Assembly: GCA_905215225.1 (NCBI GenBank)
Contig: CAJMPM010000027.1
Coordinates: 1 to 11,359 of the forward strand
Direction: 5' to 3'
Length of the DNA: 11,359 bases
Source of the DNA: an uncultured bacterium
GTDB lineage: Bacteria; Actinomycetota; Coriobacteriia; Coriobacteriales; Coriobacteriaceae
The position numbers and the translations under genes are program-made. A model generated the notes under the pieces. That model was not told the DNA's origin. It searched no databases and saw only the letters and a program-made list of their open reading frames with translations. Below are positions 1 through 6,149 of the stretch, piece after piece; the first letter of the stretch is position 1; each line of letters starts with the position of its first letter.

Positions 1-287
1 ATATCCCTAACGGTCGGGTGGCTGGGCTTTCCAAGCTCGCCCGCACGGTTGAGGTTTATGCCCGTCGTCTGCAGCTGCAGGAGCAGCTGTGTGCGCAGGT
101 TGCCGACGCCCTTATGGATTATCTCGCTCCCCAGGGAGCGATTGTGCTCATGGAAGCCGCGCATATGTGCATGACCATGCGCGGCGTGCAAAAGCCCGGC
201 ACCAAGACCGTGACGCTCGCTCGCCGCGGCGTCTTTGAGACTGATCCCGCGCTCGAGGAGCGGTTCTTTAGGATGCTGGGCCGTTAG
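1..287 (+). CDS. folE: GTP cyclohydrolase I (FolE), 3' part only
   Basis: GTP cyclohydrolase I converts GTP to 7,8-dihydroneopterin triphosphate and formate, the first step of folate synthesis, in the cytoplasm. The frame is open from base 3 to the TAG at 285-287, so the 5' part lies outside the window; a GTG at 18 is an internal valine, not the start. The visible tail matches the C-terminal catalytic half of the family: IPNGRVAGLSKLAR (family IPxxxVIGLSKL.R), the helix with QLQEQL, then AAHMCMTMRGV, where the Cys corresponds to the third zinc ligand (E. coli C181) and the following Arg lies in the substrate pocket. The Cys/His pair forming the rest of the zinc site would be upstream. Only 1 base separates its stop from the HD-domain gene, so the two are probably co-transcribed and translationally coupled. 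The family call is confident. Confidence 0.95.
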   Translation, partial: IPNGRVAGLSKLARTVEVYARRLQLQEQLCAQVADALMDYLAPQGAIVLMEAAHMCMTMRGVQKPGTKTVTLARRGVFETDPALEERFFRMLGR

Positions 288-288
288 C

Positions 289-870
289 ATGAGGGTCGTC
301 AACGACTTTACATCGAAAACCGATGAGGGGACGCCGCGTCGCGGCTTTATGGCTTCGGGCCTGACTCCCTTTGGTGCCATGCCTCGCATTGATTACATTT
401 GTGCCAACGGGCTGTTTCGGCGGCACCTGGGCAACATTGCGCAGTTGGAATCGGGGCGCATCTTCTGCCGCCACGGTATTGACCATCTTCTCGATGTCGC
501 TCGCATTATGTGGATCAAGAATCTCGAGGAACAGCTCGAATTTGACCGCGAGGTCATCTACGCCACGGCACTTCTTCACGATATCGGCAAAGATGAACAG
601 TATGAATCGGGTATATCCCATGATGTTGCAAGCGAACGCGTCGCTGATGCGATTCTCGGCGGCATGCCCGATGATGTGGCGTTTGAGCCGGCCGATGCCG
701 CAGCCATTAAGACGGCCATTCTGGGCCATCGAAAGCTGCGCGTGAATAGCCAGCCGCTTGAGCGTCTGCTCTATGCAGCCGACAAAGCGTCGCGCGCCTG
801 CTTTGCATGCCCCGCGCGCAATGCCTGCAACTGGAGCGATGATAAAAAGAACCTGTCGATTCGCGTGTAG
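289..870 (+). CDS. HD-domain phosphohydrolase in the folate operon
   Basis: A 193-residue cytoplasmic HD-superfamily metal-dependent phosphohydrolase. Visible metal-binding residues are RH62, DH66, the signature HD97-98 within LLHDIGK, H111, H147 and D165 (in YAADKASR). Near the C-terminus is a Cys cluster, C171-x2-C174-x5-C180 followed by NW, which resembles what I recall from clostridial HD proteins found next to folE; it could bind a metal. The start chosen is the ATG at 289, one base after the folE stop; its ribosome binding site is weak, and in-frame ATGs at 349 and 379 are alternatives, since similarity to relatives should begin near residue 33. It lies between folE and folB. By position it could remove phosphate from dihydroneopterin triphosphate, but this is inference: HD proteins also hydrolyse nucleotides such as Ap4A (YqeK family). 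The fold is confident; the substrate is unknown. Confidence 0.88.
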   Translation: MRVVNDFTSKTDEGTPRRGFMASGLTPFGAMPRIDYICANGLFRRHLGNIAQLESGRIFCRHGIDHLLDVARIMWIKNLEEQLEFDREVIYATALLHDIGKDEQYESGISHDVASERVADAILGGMPDDVAFEPADAAAIKTAILGHRKLRVNSQPLERLLYAADKASRACFACPARNACNWSDDKKNLSIRV

Positions 871-913
871 TTAGTTTGCGCGGTCGGGGTTCTAAACGAA
901 GGAGACGATCGCG

Positions 914-1399
914 ATGAGTAACAAAAAGCTGCCCGAGAATGCAACCAAGACCGAGGGTGCCGAGCTTGCCCGCCGTGGAAGGGGCGAAATATCCACTGCG
1001 ACGGCGGAGCCCCACGTGAGCTATGACGATCTTCGCCATGCCGACCGCATTACTATCGACGGTCTCGAGGTCTTTGCCAACCACGGCGTGTATCCCGAGG
1101 AGAACGCCCTGGGGCAGAAGTTTGTCGTGTCCTTGGTGCTCTATGCCGACCTGCGCGCGGCAGGGGAGCACGATAACCTTGCTGCCTCGATTGATTACGG
1201 CTCGGTGTGCCACGATGTCGACGGCTATCTGCGCGAACATACGTTTAAGCTCATCGAGGCTGCAGCCGAGGGTGTGGCCCAGATGCTGCTGCGTCGTTAC
1301 CCCTTGCTGCTTGGCGTGCGCGTTAAGCTCGATAAGCCTTGGGCGCCCGTCGGTCTTCCCCTGGCAAGCTGCGGTGTCGAGATCGAGCGCGTGCGCTAG
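914..1399 (+). CDS. folB: Dihydroneopterin aldolase (FolB) with N-terminal extension
   Basis: Dihydroneopterin aldolase cleaves 7,8-dihydroneopterin to 6-hydroxymethyl-7,8-dihydropterin and glycolaldehyde, upstream of FolK and FolP. The core begins near residue 44 (DRITIDGLEVFANHGVYPEE). E63 matches the pterin-site Glu (S. aureus E22), Y95 in DYG matches Y54, E115 in LIEAAAE matches E74, and K141 in LDKPWAPV matches catalytic K100. Total length is 161 residues against the usual 115-125, because of a charged, low-complexity N-terminal stretch of about 42 residues. The ATG at 914 has a good ribosome binding site (GAAGGAG, 9-base spacing). An in-frame GTG at 1016, preceded by GGAG at 6 bases, would give a protein of normal size. 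It follows the HD gene by 43 bases. Neither folP nor folK is visible; they may be upstream or elsewhere. Confidence 0.93.
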   Translation: MSNKKLPENATKTEGAELARRGRGEISTATAEPHVSYDDLRHADRITIDGLEVFANHGVYPEENALGQKFVVSLVLYADLRAAGEHDNLAASIDYGSVCHDVDGYLREHTFKLIEAAAEGVAQMLLRRYPLLLGVRVKLDKPWAPVGLPLASCGVEIERVR

Positions 1400-1432
1400 C
1401 CGACGCTAGGGCTCGTTGGCGGGCGGTTTTTT
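1400..1432 (+). terminator. Probable intrinsic terminator of the folate operon
   Basis: Starting within the folB stop region, CCG (1400-1402) plus CGCTAG (1404-1409) can pair with TTGGCG (1416-1421) plus CGG (1424-1426), leaving a 1x2 internal loop and a 6-base apical loop. Six T residues follow directly (1427-1432). The stem is interrupted and includes G-U pairs, so strength is moderate. It overlaps the last codons of the convergent metallopeptidase gene, whose stop lies only 6 bases beyond that of folB. Confidence 0.5.
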
Positions 1433-2182
1433 GAGCCGCTGCGACAGGGCTCTATTGTTGGGGCAGTACGTGTCGAGCAGGGCGTGGAACCGCTGATTGT
1501 GGCTTGGCTCGAGCAGGTGGACGAGCTCGTGGGCGACAACCATGTCGAGGCATTCGACGGGGTAGGCGGCAAGCTCGCGTGCGATGCGAATGGCGCCGGA
1601 TTTGGGAGTGCATGAGCCCCAACGCGTTTTCATGCTGCGTACGGAAACGCGGGAAACGGCGACACCCATTGCGATTTCGTATGCGTGCACCATATCGCGC
1701 AGCGCCGATGTGACTTCGGACGTATAGAGCTGGTCGATGTGGGCTTGGAGCTCATCGGACGTTAGGCCGTCGAGGATTGCGTGCCGCTTGGTCTGTGGGC
1801 TTTCATCCGATTTATCGGTACCCATAAAACTTGCGAAGGTGGCCTGTTTGGGTCGCGGTGCGGGTGATGTAAAGTTGTGATCGAGTGCATCCTGTACTGT
1901 GATGGGCTTGCCCCAAAGTGCAATGATGGACGAGGGACTGAGCGGCTCTCGCGCCGTCGCCTGACGTTGCTCGCGCCGGGCAAGTCGGCTGATAATCCAG
2001 GCGCTGTTGCGCTTTACAAACGCTTCGATGCGCTCGCAGCTGGCGTCGAGCGGTGCACTGGCGTGGACCTCACCGCTCGATGTGACGCGTAGGTTGAAGT
2101 TCTTGACGCGCTTTTTGGTAACGACGACGGGGATGGGCGTCCCATCCGGTCGGGGTAGGAAAATCGTAAATTGCTGCGTCAA
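1406..2182 (-). CDS. YgjP-like (DUF45/WLM-type) zinc metallopeptidase
   Basis: A 258-residue cytoplasmic protein of the YgjP-like metallopeptidase group (family PF01863, zincin fold). The diagnostic C-terminal part is MKTRWGSC (residues 184-191), then VVAHELVHLLEPSHNQRF, giving the zinc motif H218-E219-x2-H222 and a downstream SHN with H228 as probable third ligand, ending with a conserved YCPN. The N-terminal half shows the usual beta-rich VxxKKRVKNFNLRV and ASAPL pattern, then a long variable linker (about 100-150). The start is a TTG at 2182, supported by GAAGGA 8 bases upstream and by the absence of any in-frame ATG before residue 120. It follows the M19 dipeptidase gene in the same direction after 74 bases containing a hairpin, and converges on folB. 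The substrate is unknown; family annotations vary between peptidase and nucleotide pyrophosphatase. Confidence 0.9.
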   Translation of the reverse strand: MTQQFTIFLPRPDGTPIPVVVTKKRVKNFNLRVTSSGEVHASAPLDASCERIEAFVKRNSAWIISRLARREQRQATAREPLSPSSIIALWGKPITVQDALDHNFTSPAPRPKQATFASFMGTDKSDESPQTKRHAILDGLTSDELQAHIDQLYTSEVTSALRDMVHAYEIAMGVAVSRVSVRSMKTRWGSCTPKSGAIRIARELAAYPVECLDMVVAHELVHLLEPSHNQRFHALLDTYCPNNRALSQRLKKPPANEP

Positions 2183-2204
2183 AAGTTATCCTTCAGATTG
2201 GGGA

Positions 2205-2240
2205 CGGGCCGGCATGTCGATCGCTTGACATGCCGGCCCG
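2205..2240 (-). terminator. Perfect 14-bp hairpin between dipeptidase and metallopeptidase genes
   Basis: CGGGCCGGCATGTC (2205-2218) and its exact reverse complement (2227-2240) enclose an 8-base loop. It lies 16 bases past the dipeptidase stop and about 10 bases before the ribosome binding site of the metallopeptidase gene. No T tract follows on either strand, so it is not a canonical intrinsic terminator. It may act as a weak attenuator, a 3'-end stabiliser or a processing site. The structure is certain; the function is inferred. Confidence 0.5.
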
Positions 2241-2256
2241 CTCAAGGGATGTGAAA

Positions 2257-3270
2257 TTAATAACGCTCGAAGAAGGCAAGGGCGTTGTCGCTGCAGAGCT
2301 TCTGCATCACGGTCTTGCCAAAGTGCTTGGAGAGCATGTTCTGGAACTCGGGCATCTTGCTGGCATCGGAGAGGAAGGCGGGCACCGTGGCACCGTCCCA
2401 GTCGCCGCCGAGCGCGATGACGTCCTCGCCGCCCAGGTCGAGCCAGTGCTCGATATGTGCCGCCAGCTGGTCGAAGGTGACGTCTGCGGCGGTCTTGTCG
2501 GTTGCGTCGTTGGAAAGGAACTCGCTGCAGTAGTTGAGGCCGACGATGCCACCCATGTCGCGAATGGTGCGGAATTGGTCGTCGGTGAGGTTGCGCTTGA
2601 CGCCGCAAACCGCGCGGGAGTTGGAGTGGCTGGCGACGAAGGGGCGCGTGGCATGGGCGACGATCTCGTCAAAGCACTCATCGTTGAGGTGGGAGACGTC
2701 GAGCACCATGCCGGCGTGTTCCATCTGAGTAAGCGCCTCGATGCCGGCGGCGGTGAGGCCGGCGTGGGTGTCGTGGCCGCTCGCGAGCGGTCCCTGCGCG
2801 TTCCAGCTGAGTGATGACATGAGTACGCCCAGGCTCTTGAGCACCTCGATCAGCGCGGGGTCCTCGGCAAAGAACGTGGCGTTTTCGATGGTGTGGATGC
2901 ATGCGACCTTGCCGTCTTTGAGCGCAGGGCGAATGTCAGCGGCGCTGCGTACGTTGACCATGCGGTCGTGGTTGAGCATTGCCTGGCCGCTCATGTGCGC
3001 CATGATCTGCGCCTGGAAGCGCGCGGCGTGGGCGGTGGGAATCTCGTCGGGGACAAACGTGGCGAAGCACTGTGCCCACGGCGTGTTGCCAATCTTTGCG
3101 AGCGAGATGGCGCAGGCGTTGCCCTCGATGAGGTCGAAATCTTGCGGATGCGTTTCGTCGCCGGGGAAATAACCGTCGGTGCCCGCGGTAAAGCGCAGGT
3201 CGAGATCGAGCGTGGCCCAGCCGATGCGGTCGGCGGTGTCGCAGTGTAGGTCGAATACGGGATATGCCAT
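2257..3270 (-). CDS. Peptidase family M19 membrane-dipeptidase-like dipeptidase
   Basis: A 337-residue member of the renal dipeptidase (M19) family, binuclear zinc enzymes that hydrolyse dipeptides with broad specificity, sometimes those containing D-residues. Metal-site residues are in order: H9 and D11 (DLHCDT), bridging E129 (HTIEN), H194 (DVSHL), H215 (ASHSNSRAV), with catalytic-region D290 in GGDWDG. No signal peptide or membrane segment is seen, so it is probably cytoplasmic, as in other bacterial M19 proteins. The start is the ATG at 3270, behind an excellent CCGGAGGAACC; the frame continues 10 codons further upstream but without a ribosome binding site. It is divergent from the FKBP gene and upstream of the metallopeptidase gene. 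Dipeptide scavenging or peptidoglycan peptide turnover are possible roles. Confidence 0.94.
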   Translation of the reverse strand: MAYPVFDLHCDTADRIGWATLDLDLRFTAGTDGYFPGDETHPQDFDLIEGNACAISLAKIGNTPWAQCFATFVPDEIPTAHAARFQAQIMAHMSGQAMLNHDRMVNVRSAADIRPALKDGKVACIHTIENATFFAEDPALIEVLKSLGVLMSSLSWNAQGPLASGHDTHAGLTAAGIEALTQMEHAGMVLDVSHLNDECFDEIVAHATRPFVASHSNSRAVCGVKRNLTDDQFRTIRDMGGIVGLNYCSEFLSNDATDKTAADVTFDQLAAHIEHWLDLGGEDVIALGGDWDGATVPAFLSDASKMPEFQNMLSKHFGKTVMQKLCSDNALAFFERY

Positions 3271-3390
3271 GGTTCCTCCGGTTGCAGCGTTTCTTTGCAA
3301 ACTGTCTTTGAATTGTATGACTAGGGTATAGTTAGCGCCATATGTTCACGGCGGCCCGCGTTGTGCGCCGCCCTTATCACGGAGGTTACC
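3271..3390. promoter_or_regulatory. Divergent promoter region, dipeptidase / FKBP
   Basis: This 120-base gap must carry promoters for both flanking genes. On the + strand TATAGT (3327-3332) is a plausible -10 box, but no good -35 box is found at 16-18 bases. On the - strand TACAAT (3317 down to 3312) resembles a -10 box for the dipeptidase gene, also with a poor -35. The two -10 candidates lie 9 bases apart, so divergent transcription would start from overlapping DNA. The ribosome binding site of the FKBP gene is GGAGG at 3381-3385. Confidence 0.35.
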
Positions 3391-3819
3391 ATGTCCAACC
3401 AGGGCAAGAAGGTCAAGACCCATTATCGCGGCACGCTCGATGACGGCACGCAGTTCGATAGCTCCTACGATCGTGGCGAGCCGCTGGAGTTCACCTGCGG
3501 CGCCGGTCAGATGATCAAGGGCTTCGACGCCGCCGTTGTCGACATGCAGGTGGGCGAGAAGAAGACCGTGCACATTCCTGCTGCCGATGCCTACGGCGAG
3601 CACAACCCCGAGATGGTCCTGACCTTCCCGGCCGAGCAGGTTCCCAACATCGAGCAGATCGAGAAGGGTATGAAGCTCTTCCTGTCCACGCCGAGCGGCA
3701 TGCCTGTCCCCGCCGTCGTCATCGATGTGACGCCCGAGGCCGTGACGCTCGACGCCAACCACGAGCTCGCCGGCAAGGACCTCAACTTTGATATCGAGCT
3801 CGTTGAGGTCGAGGACTAG
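3391..3819 (+). CDS. SlyD-like FKBP-type peptidyl-prolyl cis-trans isomerase
   Basis: A 142-residue cytoplasmic FKBP prolyl isomerase and folding chaperone with SlyD architecture. The FKBP part is split: residues 1-69 contain VKTHYRGTLDDGTQFDSS, GQMIKGFDAAVVDMQVGEKK and IPAADAYGE; an inserted flap (IF, chaperone) domain spans about 71-118; the last FKBP strand follows with DANHELAGKDLNFDIELVEVED. Unlike E. coli SlyD, it stops right after the fold and lacks the His/Cys-rich nickel-binding tail. The ATG at 3391 is set by GGAGG with 5-base spacing. Codons end strongly in C or G, suggesting high expression. The UreE-like gene starts 3 bases after the stop, so the two form an operon ending at the terminator at 4415. 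Confidence 0.94.
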   Translation: MSNQGKKVKTHYRGTLDDGTQFDSSYDRGEPLEFTCGAGQMIKGFDAAVVDMQVGEKKTVHIPAADAYGEHNPEMVLTFPAEQVPNIEQIEKGMKLFLSTPSGMPVPAVVIDVTPEAVTLDANHELAGKDLNFDIELVEVED

Positions 3820-3822
3820 AGT

Positions 3823-4401
3823 ATGCCTGAACGCTTGGTTTCGACGACATGCTTGGGAAATCTCAACGACCCGTCCTACGAACTCCTGCTTCGTCGGGAG
3901 CTGGGTGGCGTCTTTGAGGTTGACGAGCTGCTACTCGATTGGGACCAGGCTGATGCGCGCCTGTTTGTGGGCGTGACGGAGCTGGGGCGCACGATCGATG
4001 TTCGGCTGGATACTGCCGACGGCGGTCGTCTTGTCGACGGCGACGTGCTCGCCATCGACCGTTCGGGCATGGTGCCCGTGGCGGTTGTCGTGCGCCTGCG
4101 CAGCGCCGAGGTCTATTTGGTCGAAGTCGACCGCATGGATCCGATTGCGCTCGCGCATGCGTGCTGGGAGATCGGCAACATGCATGCGCCGCTCTTCCGG
4201 GGCGACTCGGACGAGCATACCGTGCGCATGTATACGCCGGTGCAGCCTGTTTTGGGCCGCATGCTCCGGGGCGTCGAGGGCGTTCGGCTCTCGGTGGTTA
4301 CCCGTGAACTCGATGCGGACCGGCGCTTTGCGTCGAGTGCGGCGGATGCCGTTGTGAGTATGGCACCAGACTTTACGATCGTAAAGAAGGCGCGCGGTTA
4401 A
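3823..4401 (+). CDS. UreE-like metallochaperone-family protein (orphan)
   Basis: A 192-residue protein resembling the urease accessory metallochaperone UreE. It has a UreE N-terminal-like part with the RLxDGDVLAID pattern (69-79) and then the C-terminal metal-binding core: D106, LAHACWEIGNMHAPLF (110-125), corresponding to UreE's LGNRHVP motif with the nickel-binding His as H121, followed by VRMY and PVLGRMLRGVEGVRL (family: D..LDDMLRGLG). The His-rich C-terminal tail of some UreE proteins is absent. No urease subunit or UreF/G/D gene is present here. It starts 3 bases after the SlyD-like gene, using GAGG near the end of that gene as ribosome binding site. E. coli SlyD delivers nickel for hydrogenase maturation, so a role in nickel handling for another enzyme is plausible but unproven. 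Confidence 0.8.
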   Translation: MPERLVSTTCLGNLNDPSYELLLRRELGGVFEVDELLLDWDQADARLFVGVTELGRTIDVRLDTADGGRLVDGDVLAIDRSGMVPVAVVVRLRSAEVYLVEVDRMDPIALAHACWEIGNMHAPLFRGDSDEHTVRMYTPVQPVLGRMLRGVEGVRLSVVTRELDADRRFASSAADAVVSMAPDFTIVKKARG

Positions 4402-4414
4402 CGTGCGTATAAGT

Positions 4415-4458
4415 AAGGCGGACTTTGAGAGACAACTATTCAAAGTCCGCCTTTCTGT
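4415..4458 (+). terminator. Rho-independent terminator after the slyD-like/ureE-like operon
   Basis: AAGGCGGACTTTGA (4415-4428) pairs perfectly with TCAAAGTCCGCCTT (4440-4453) over 14 bp with an 11-base loop, followed by TTTCTGTT. It begins 13 bases after the stop of the UreE-like gene. The symmetric A/T-ended arms could allow weak function in the other direction, but no convergent gene is there. Confidence 0.9.
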
Positions 4459-4482
4459 TGATGAGATGCTGTGGGGGAGCAT

Positions 4483-5280
4483 ATGGGTCTTGAAGGAATC
4501 AAGCTGATTGCATGCGATTTGGACGGTACGTTGCTGCATCCGGGGGAGCGCGAGCCGCGTTCCGAGGCCTTTGAGCTCATCGATGAGCTGCATCGTCGCG
4601 GTATCGTGTTTATGCCGGCGAGCGGCCGTCAATATGCGAGCTTGCGCTATCTGTTTGCCCCGGTGGCCGATGAGCTCGCCTATGTGTGCGAAAACGGAGC
4701 CCTGGTGATGAGCGAGGGACGTGCCGTTGTCAAGCGTTCCATGGAGCGTAGCCTTGCTATGGATATCGCGAATGCCGTGGTTGCGTATCCCCATGCCGAC
4801 GTGACCCTTTCGTGTGAGGGACACCTCTACACCATGAGCGGCAACGATGCGTTCGTCGATCATTTGCGCTATGAGGTCCACTGCGATGTGGCGGTGGTCG
4901 ACCGTCCCGAGGACATTGACGAGGATGTCATTAAGATTGCGTTCCAAACGCCCGAGACAGAGCAGCCGGCGGCGCTGGAGTATTTTGTGCGTCGCTTTGG
5001 CGACCGGGTCGATGTGATGACGTCGGGAACCGAATGGACGGACTTTATCGGTTTCGGTTCGGGCAAGGGCTCCGCGCTTGCCGATTACGGTCGTGCCCTG
5101 GGTATTTCGCCCGATGAGATGATGGCGTTTGGCGATAACGAAAACGACCGTGACATGCTCAACGTGGTGGGCCATCCCTATCTGATGGAGAGCTGCAACC
5201 CCTCTATGCGTGGCATTAACGACCGCGTCCGCTACGTGCGCACGGTCGAAGAAGAGCTGCGTCGTCTACTTGCTGAGTAG
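4483..5280 (+). CDS. Cof-type HAD-superfamily (type IIB) sugar/cofactor phosphatase
   Basis: A 265-residue cytoplasmic phosphatase of the Cof subfamily, enzymes that dephosphorylate sugar phosphates, FMN or other small phosphoesters. All four HAD motifs are visible: motif I D12-L-D14-GTLL, motif II S47 in PASGRQ, motif III K195 in GSGKGSAL, and motif IV GD218NEND222 in MAFGDNENDRDML. The type IIB cap lies between motifs II and III (about residues 75-185). The ATG at 4483 is chosen because GGGGGAG lies 6 bases upstream; a GTG 12 bases earlier lacks a site. It follows a strong terminator, so it should have its own promoter, yet the 24 bases after the terminator leave little room; the promoter may overlap the hairpin. 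It converges on the PerR-like gene with a 14-base gap and no obvious terminator. The substrate cannot be told from sequence. Confidence 0.93.
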   Translation: MGLEGIKLIACDLDGTLLHPGEREPRSEAFELIDELHRRGIVFMPASGRQYASLRYLFAPVADELAYVCENGALVMSEGRAVVKRSMERSLAMDIANAVVAYPHADVTLSCEGHLYTMSGNDAFVDHLRYEVHCDVAVVDRPEDIDEDVIKIAFQTPETEQPAALEYFVRRFGDRVDVMTSGTEWTDFIGFGSGKGSALADYGRALGISPDEMMAFGDNENDRDMLNVVGHPYLMESCNPSMRGINDRVRYVRTVEEELRRLLAE

Positions 5281-5294
5281 GCATGTCCCAAAAT

Positions 5295-5675
5295 CTACCT
5301 ACAGTTGGGGCAGAGGCCCTCGAAGATGGTGTAGTGCGACGTGACGTTCCAGCCGATTTGCTCGGACGCCTTGGCATCGAGCTGGGCATCGAAGGGGAGC
5401 GGTACGTCGATGACGCGGCTGCATGAGGTGCAGATGATATGTGCGTGCGGCTCGATCGTGCGATCGAAGCGGCTGCCGCCCGGCGTCTTGATGGAGAGGA
5501 TCTCGCCGGCGTCGGCCAAGAGATTGAGGTTGCGGTAGACCGTACCGCGGCTGATTTTGTCATCCTGCGCGCGCACGACGTTGTAGATTTCGTCGGCGGT
5601 GGGATGGTTGTAGCTTTGGCGCACGGCGTCAAGAACCAGCTTTCGCTGCTTGGTATTCCTTCTTTGCACCGCCAT
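5295..5675 (-). CDS. Fur-family regulator, PerR-like peroxide sensor
   Basis: A 126-residue metal-dependent repressor of the Fur family. The winged helix occupies about residues 1-65 (HPTADEIYNVVR, then ISRGTVYRNLNLLADAGEI) and the dimerisation domain follows. Structural zinc cysteines are both present: C82-x2-C85 and C122-x2-C125. The regulatory ligands align with B. subtilis PerR: H24 (PerR H37), D71 (D85), H77 (H91), H79 (H93) and D90 (D104); the Asp at the last position favours PerR over Fur. Such proteins bind Fe or Mn and lose DNA binding when iron-catalysed oxidation hits the His ligands, derepressing peroxide defence. The ATG at 5675 has GAGGCGAGG upstream. It is the last gene of the minus-strand run, 61 bases after the acylphosphatase gene, with a small palindrome in the gap. 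Target genes are not in the window. Confidence 0.9.
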   Translation of the reverse strand: MAVQRRNTKQRKLVLDAVRQSYNHPTADEIYNVVRAQDDKISRGTVYRNLNLLADAGEILSIKTPGGSRFDRTIEPHAHIICTSCSRVIDVPLPFDAQLDAKASEQIGWNVTSHYTIFEGLCPNCR

Positions 5676-5708
5676 GCGCCTCGCCTCTTTTCTATCAACG
5701 GTCGTAGG

Positions 5709-5726
5709 TAAATGATACCGTATTTA
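5709..5726. promoter_or_regulatory. A/T-rich dyad, candidate PerR/Fur operator and promoter
   Basis: TAAAT (5709-5713) and ATTTA (5722-5726) flank GATACCGT, inside which ATACcGTAT (5715-5723 region) forms its own short palindrome. It lies 34 bases upstream of the PerR-like start, in the only A/T-rich DNA nearby. On the minus strand TATCAT (5717 down to 5712) could be a -10 box overlapping it. Autoregulation is common in this family. The match to the B. subtilis Per box (TTATAATnATTATAA) is poor. Confidence 0.35.
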
Positions 5727-5736
5727 GCACACAATA

Positions 5737-6147
5737 CTAATAACGAGGACTGAAACCGTCTTCATTGGTAAGTGGGGCCCGGGCCTGGGCGTCTGCGAGG
5801 CGAAAACGCGTTCCCATGCGCTCGTAGGAGGCATGAAGCGCCTCGAGATGAGATAGGATGTCTGCCGGAGCTCCCTGTATCTCCATCTCGACTGAGCCGT
5901 CTTCCATGTTACGCACCCAGCCGGTGAGCGCGCGTGCCTGCGCGAGGTTGGTGTTGGTAAAGCGAAAGCCAACGCCCTGGACTTGCCCCGCCCAGCGCAG
6001 GAAATAGCGCAGGGGAGTGTCTTGAGTGGCCTCGTCGCTTGCGAGCACAGTAAGCCTGCGGCGCAGCTCGAGCTCGACGTTTGATGGTTTTTGAGGCTCT
6101 CGACTGCCGCCGGTGACGCTGGAGAAGAACGTATCGAAGAGGCCCAT
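5737..6147 (-). CDS. Acylphosphatase-domain protein with N-terminal extension
   Basis: A 136-residue protein ending in an acylphosphatase fold, a small enzyme that hydrolyses carboxyl-phosphate bonds such as acetyl phosphate or 1,3-bisphosphoglycerate. The signature AGQVQGVGFRFTNTNLAQ (53-70) supplies catalytic R62, and LTGWVRNMEDGSVEMEIQG (74-92) supplies catalytic N80. Residues 1-46 (MGLFDTFFSSVTGG, then charged and Arg/Glu-rich) are not part of the fold; a stand-alone enzyme is about 90 residues. The ATG at 6147 is chosen because it follows the oxidoreductase stop by 2 bases and no upstream start in frame fits; the open frame further upstream is a shadow of that gene. The tight spacing implies translational coupling with the oxidoreductase, though no metabolic link is obvious. 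Confidence 0.88.
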   Translation of the reverse strand: MGLFDTFFSSVTGGSREPQKPSNVELELRRRLTVLASDEATQDTPLRYFLRWAGQVQGVGFRFTNTNLAQARALTGWVRNMEDGSVEMEIQGAPADILSHLEALHASYERMGTRFRLADAQARAPLTNEDGFSPRY

Positions 6148-6149
6148 CG

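Noticed and set aside
2230..2814. A 194-codon plus-strand frame opposite the M19 dipeptidase
   Set aside because: The opposite strand carries all M19 metal ligands; this frame is a Gly/Val/Glu-rich shadow.
3931..5175. A 414-codon open frame on the minus strand, antisense to the UreE-like and HAD genes
   Set aside because: It spans two well-supported genes and the terminator between them, shows no recognisable motif, and its composition (many His and Arg) is that of a shadow frame in GC-rich DNA.
5281..5294. Shared terminator between the convergent HAD and PerR-like genes
   Set aside because: Only a 5-bp GTAGG/CCTAC pairing with a long loop and no T tract is present around the 14-base gap.
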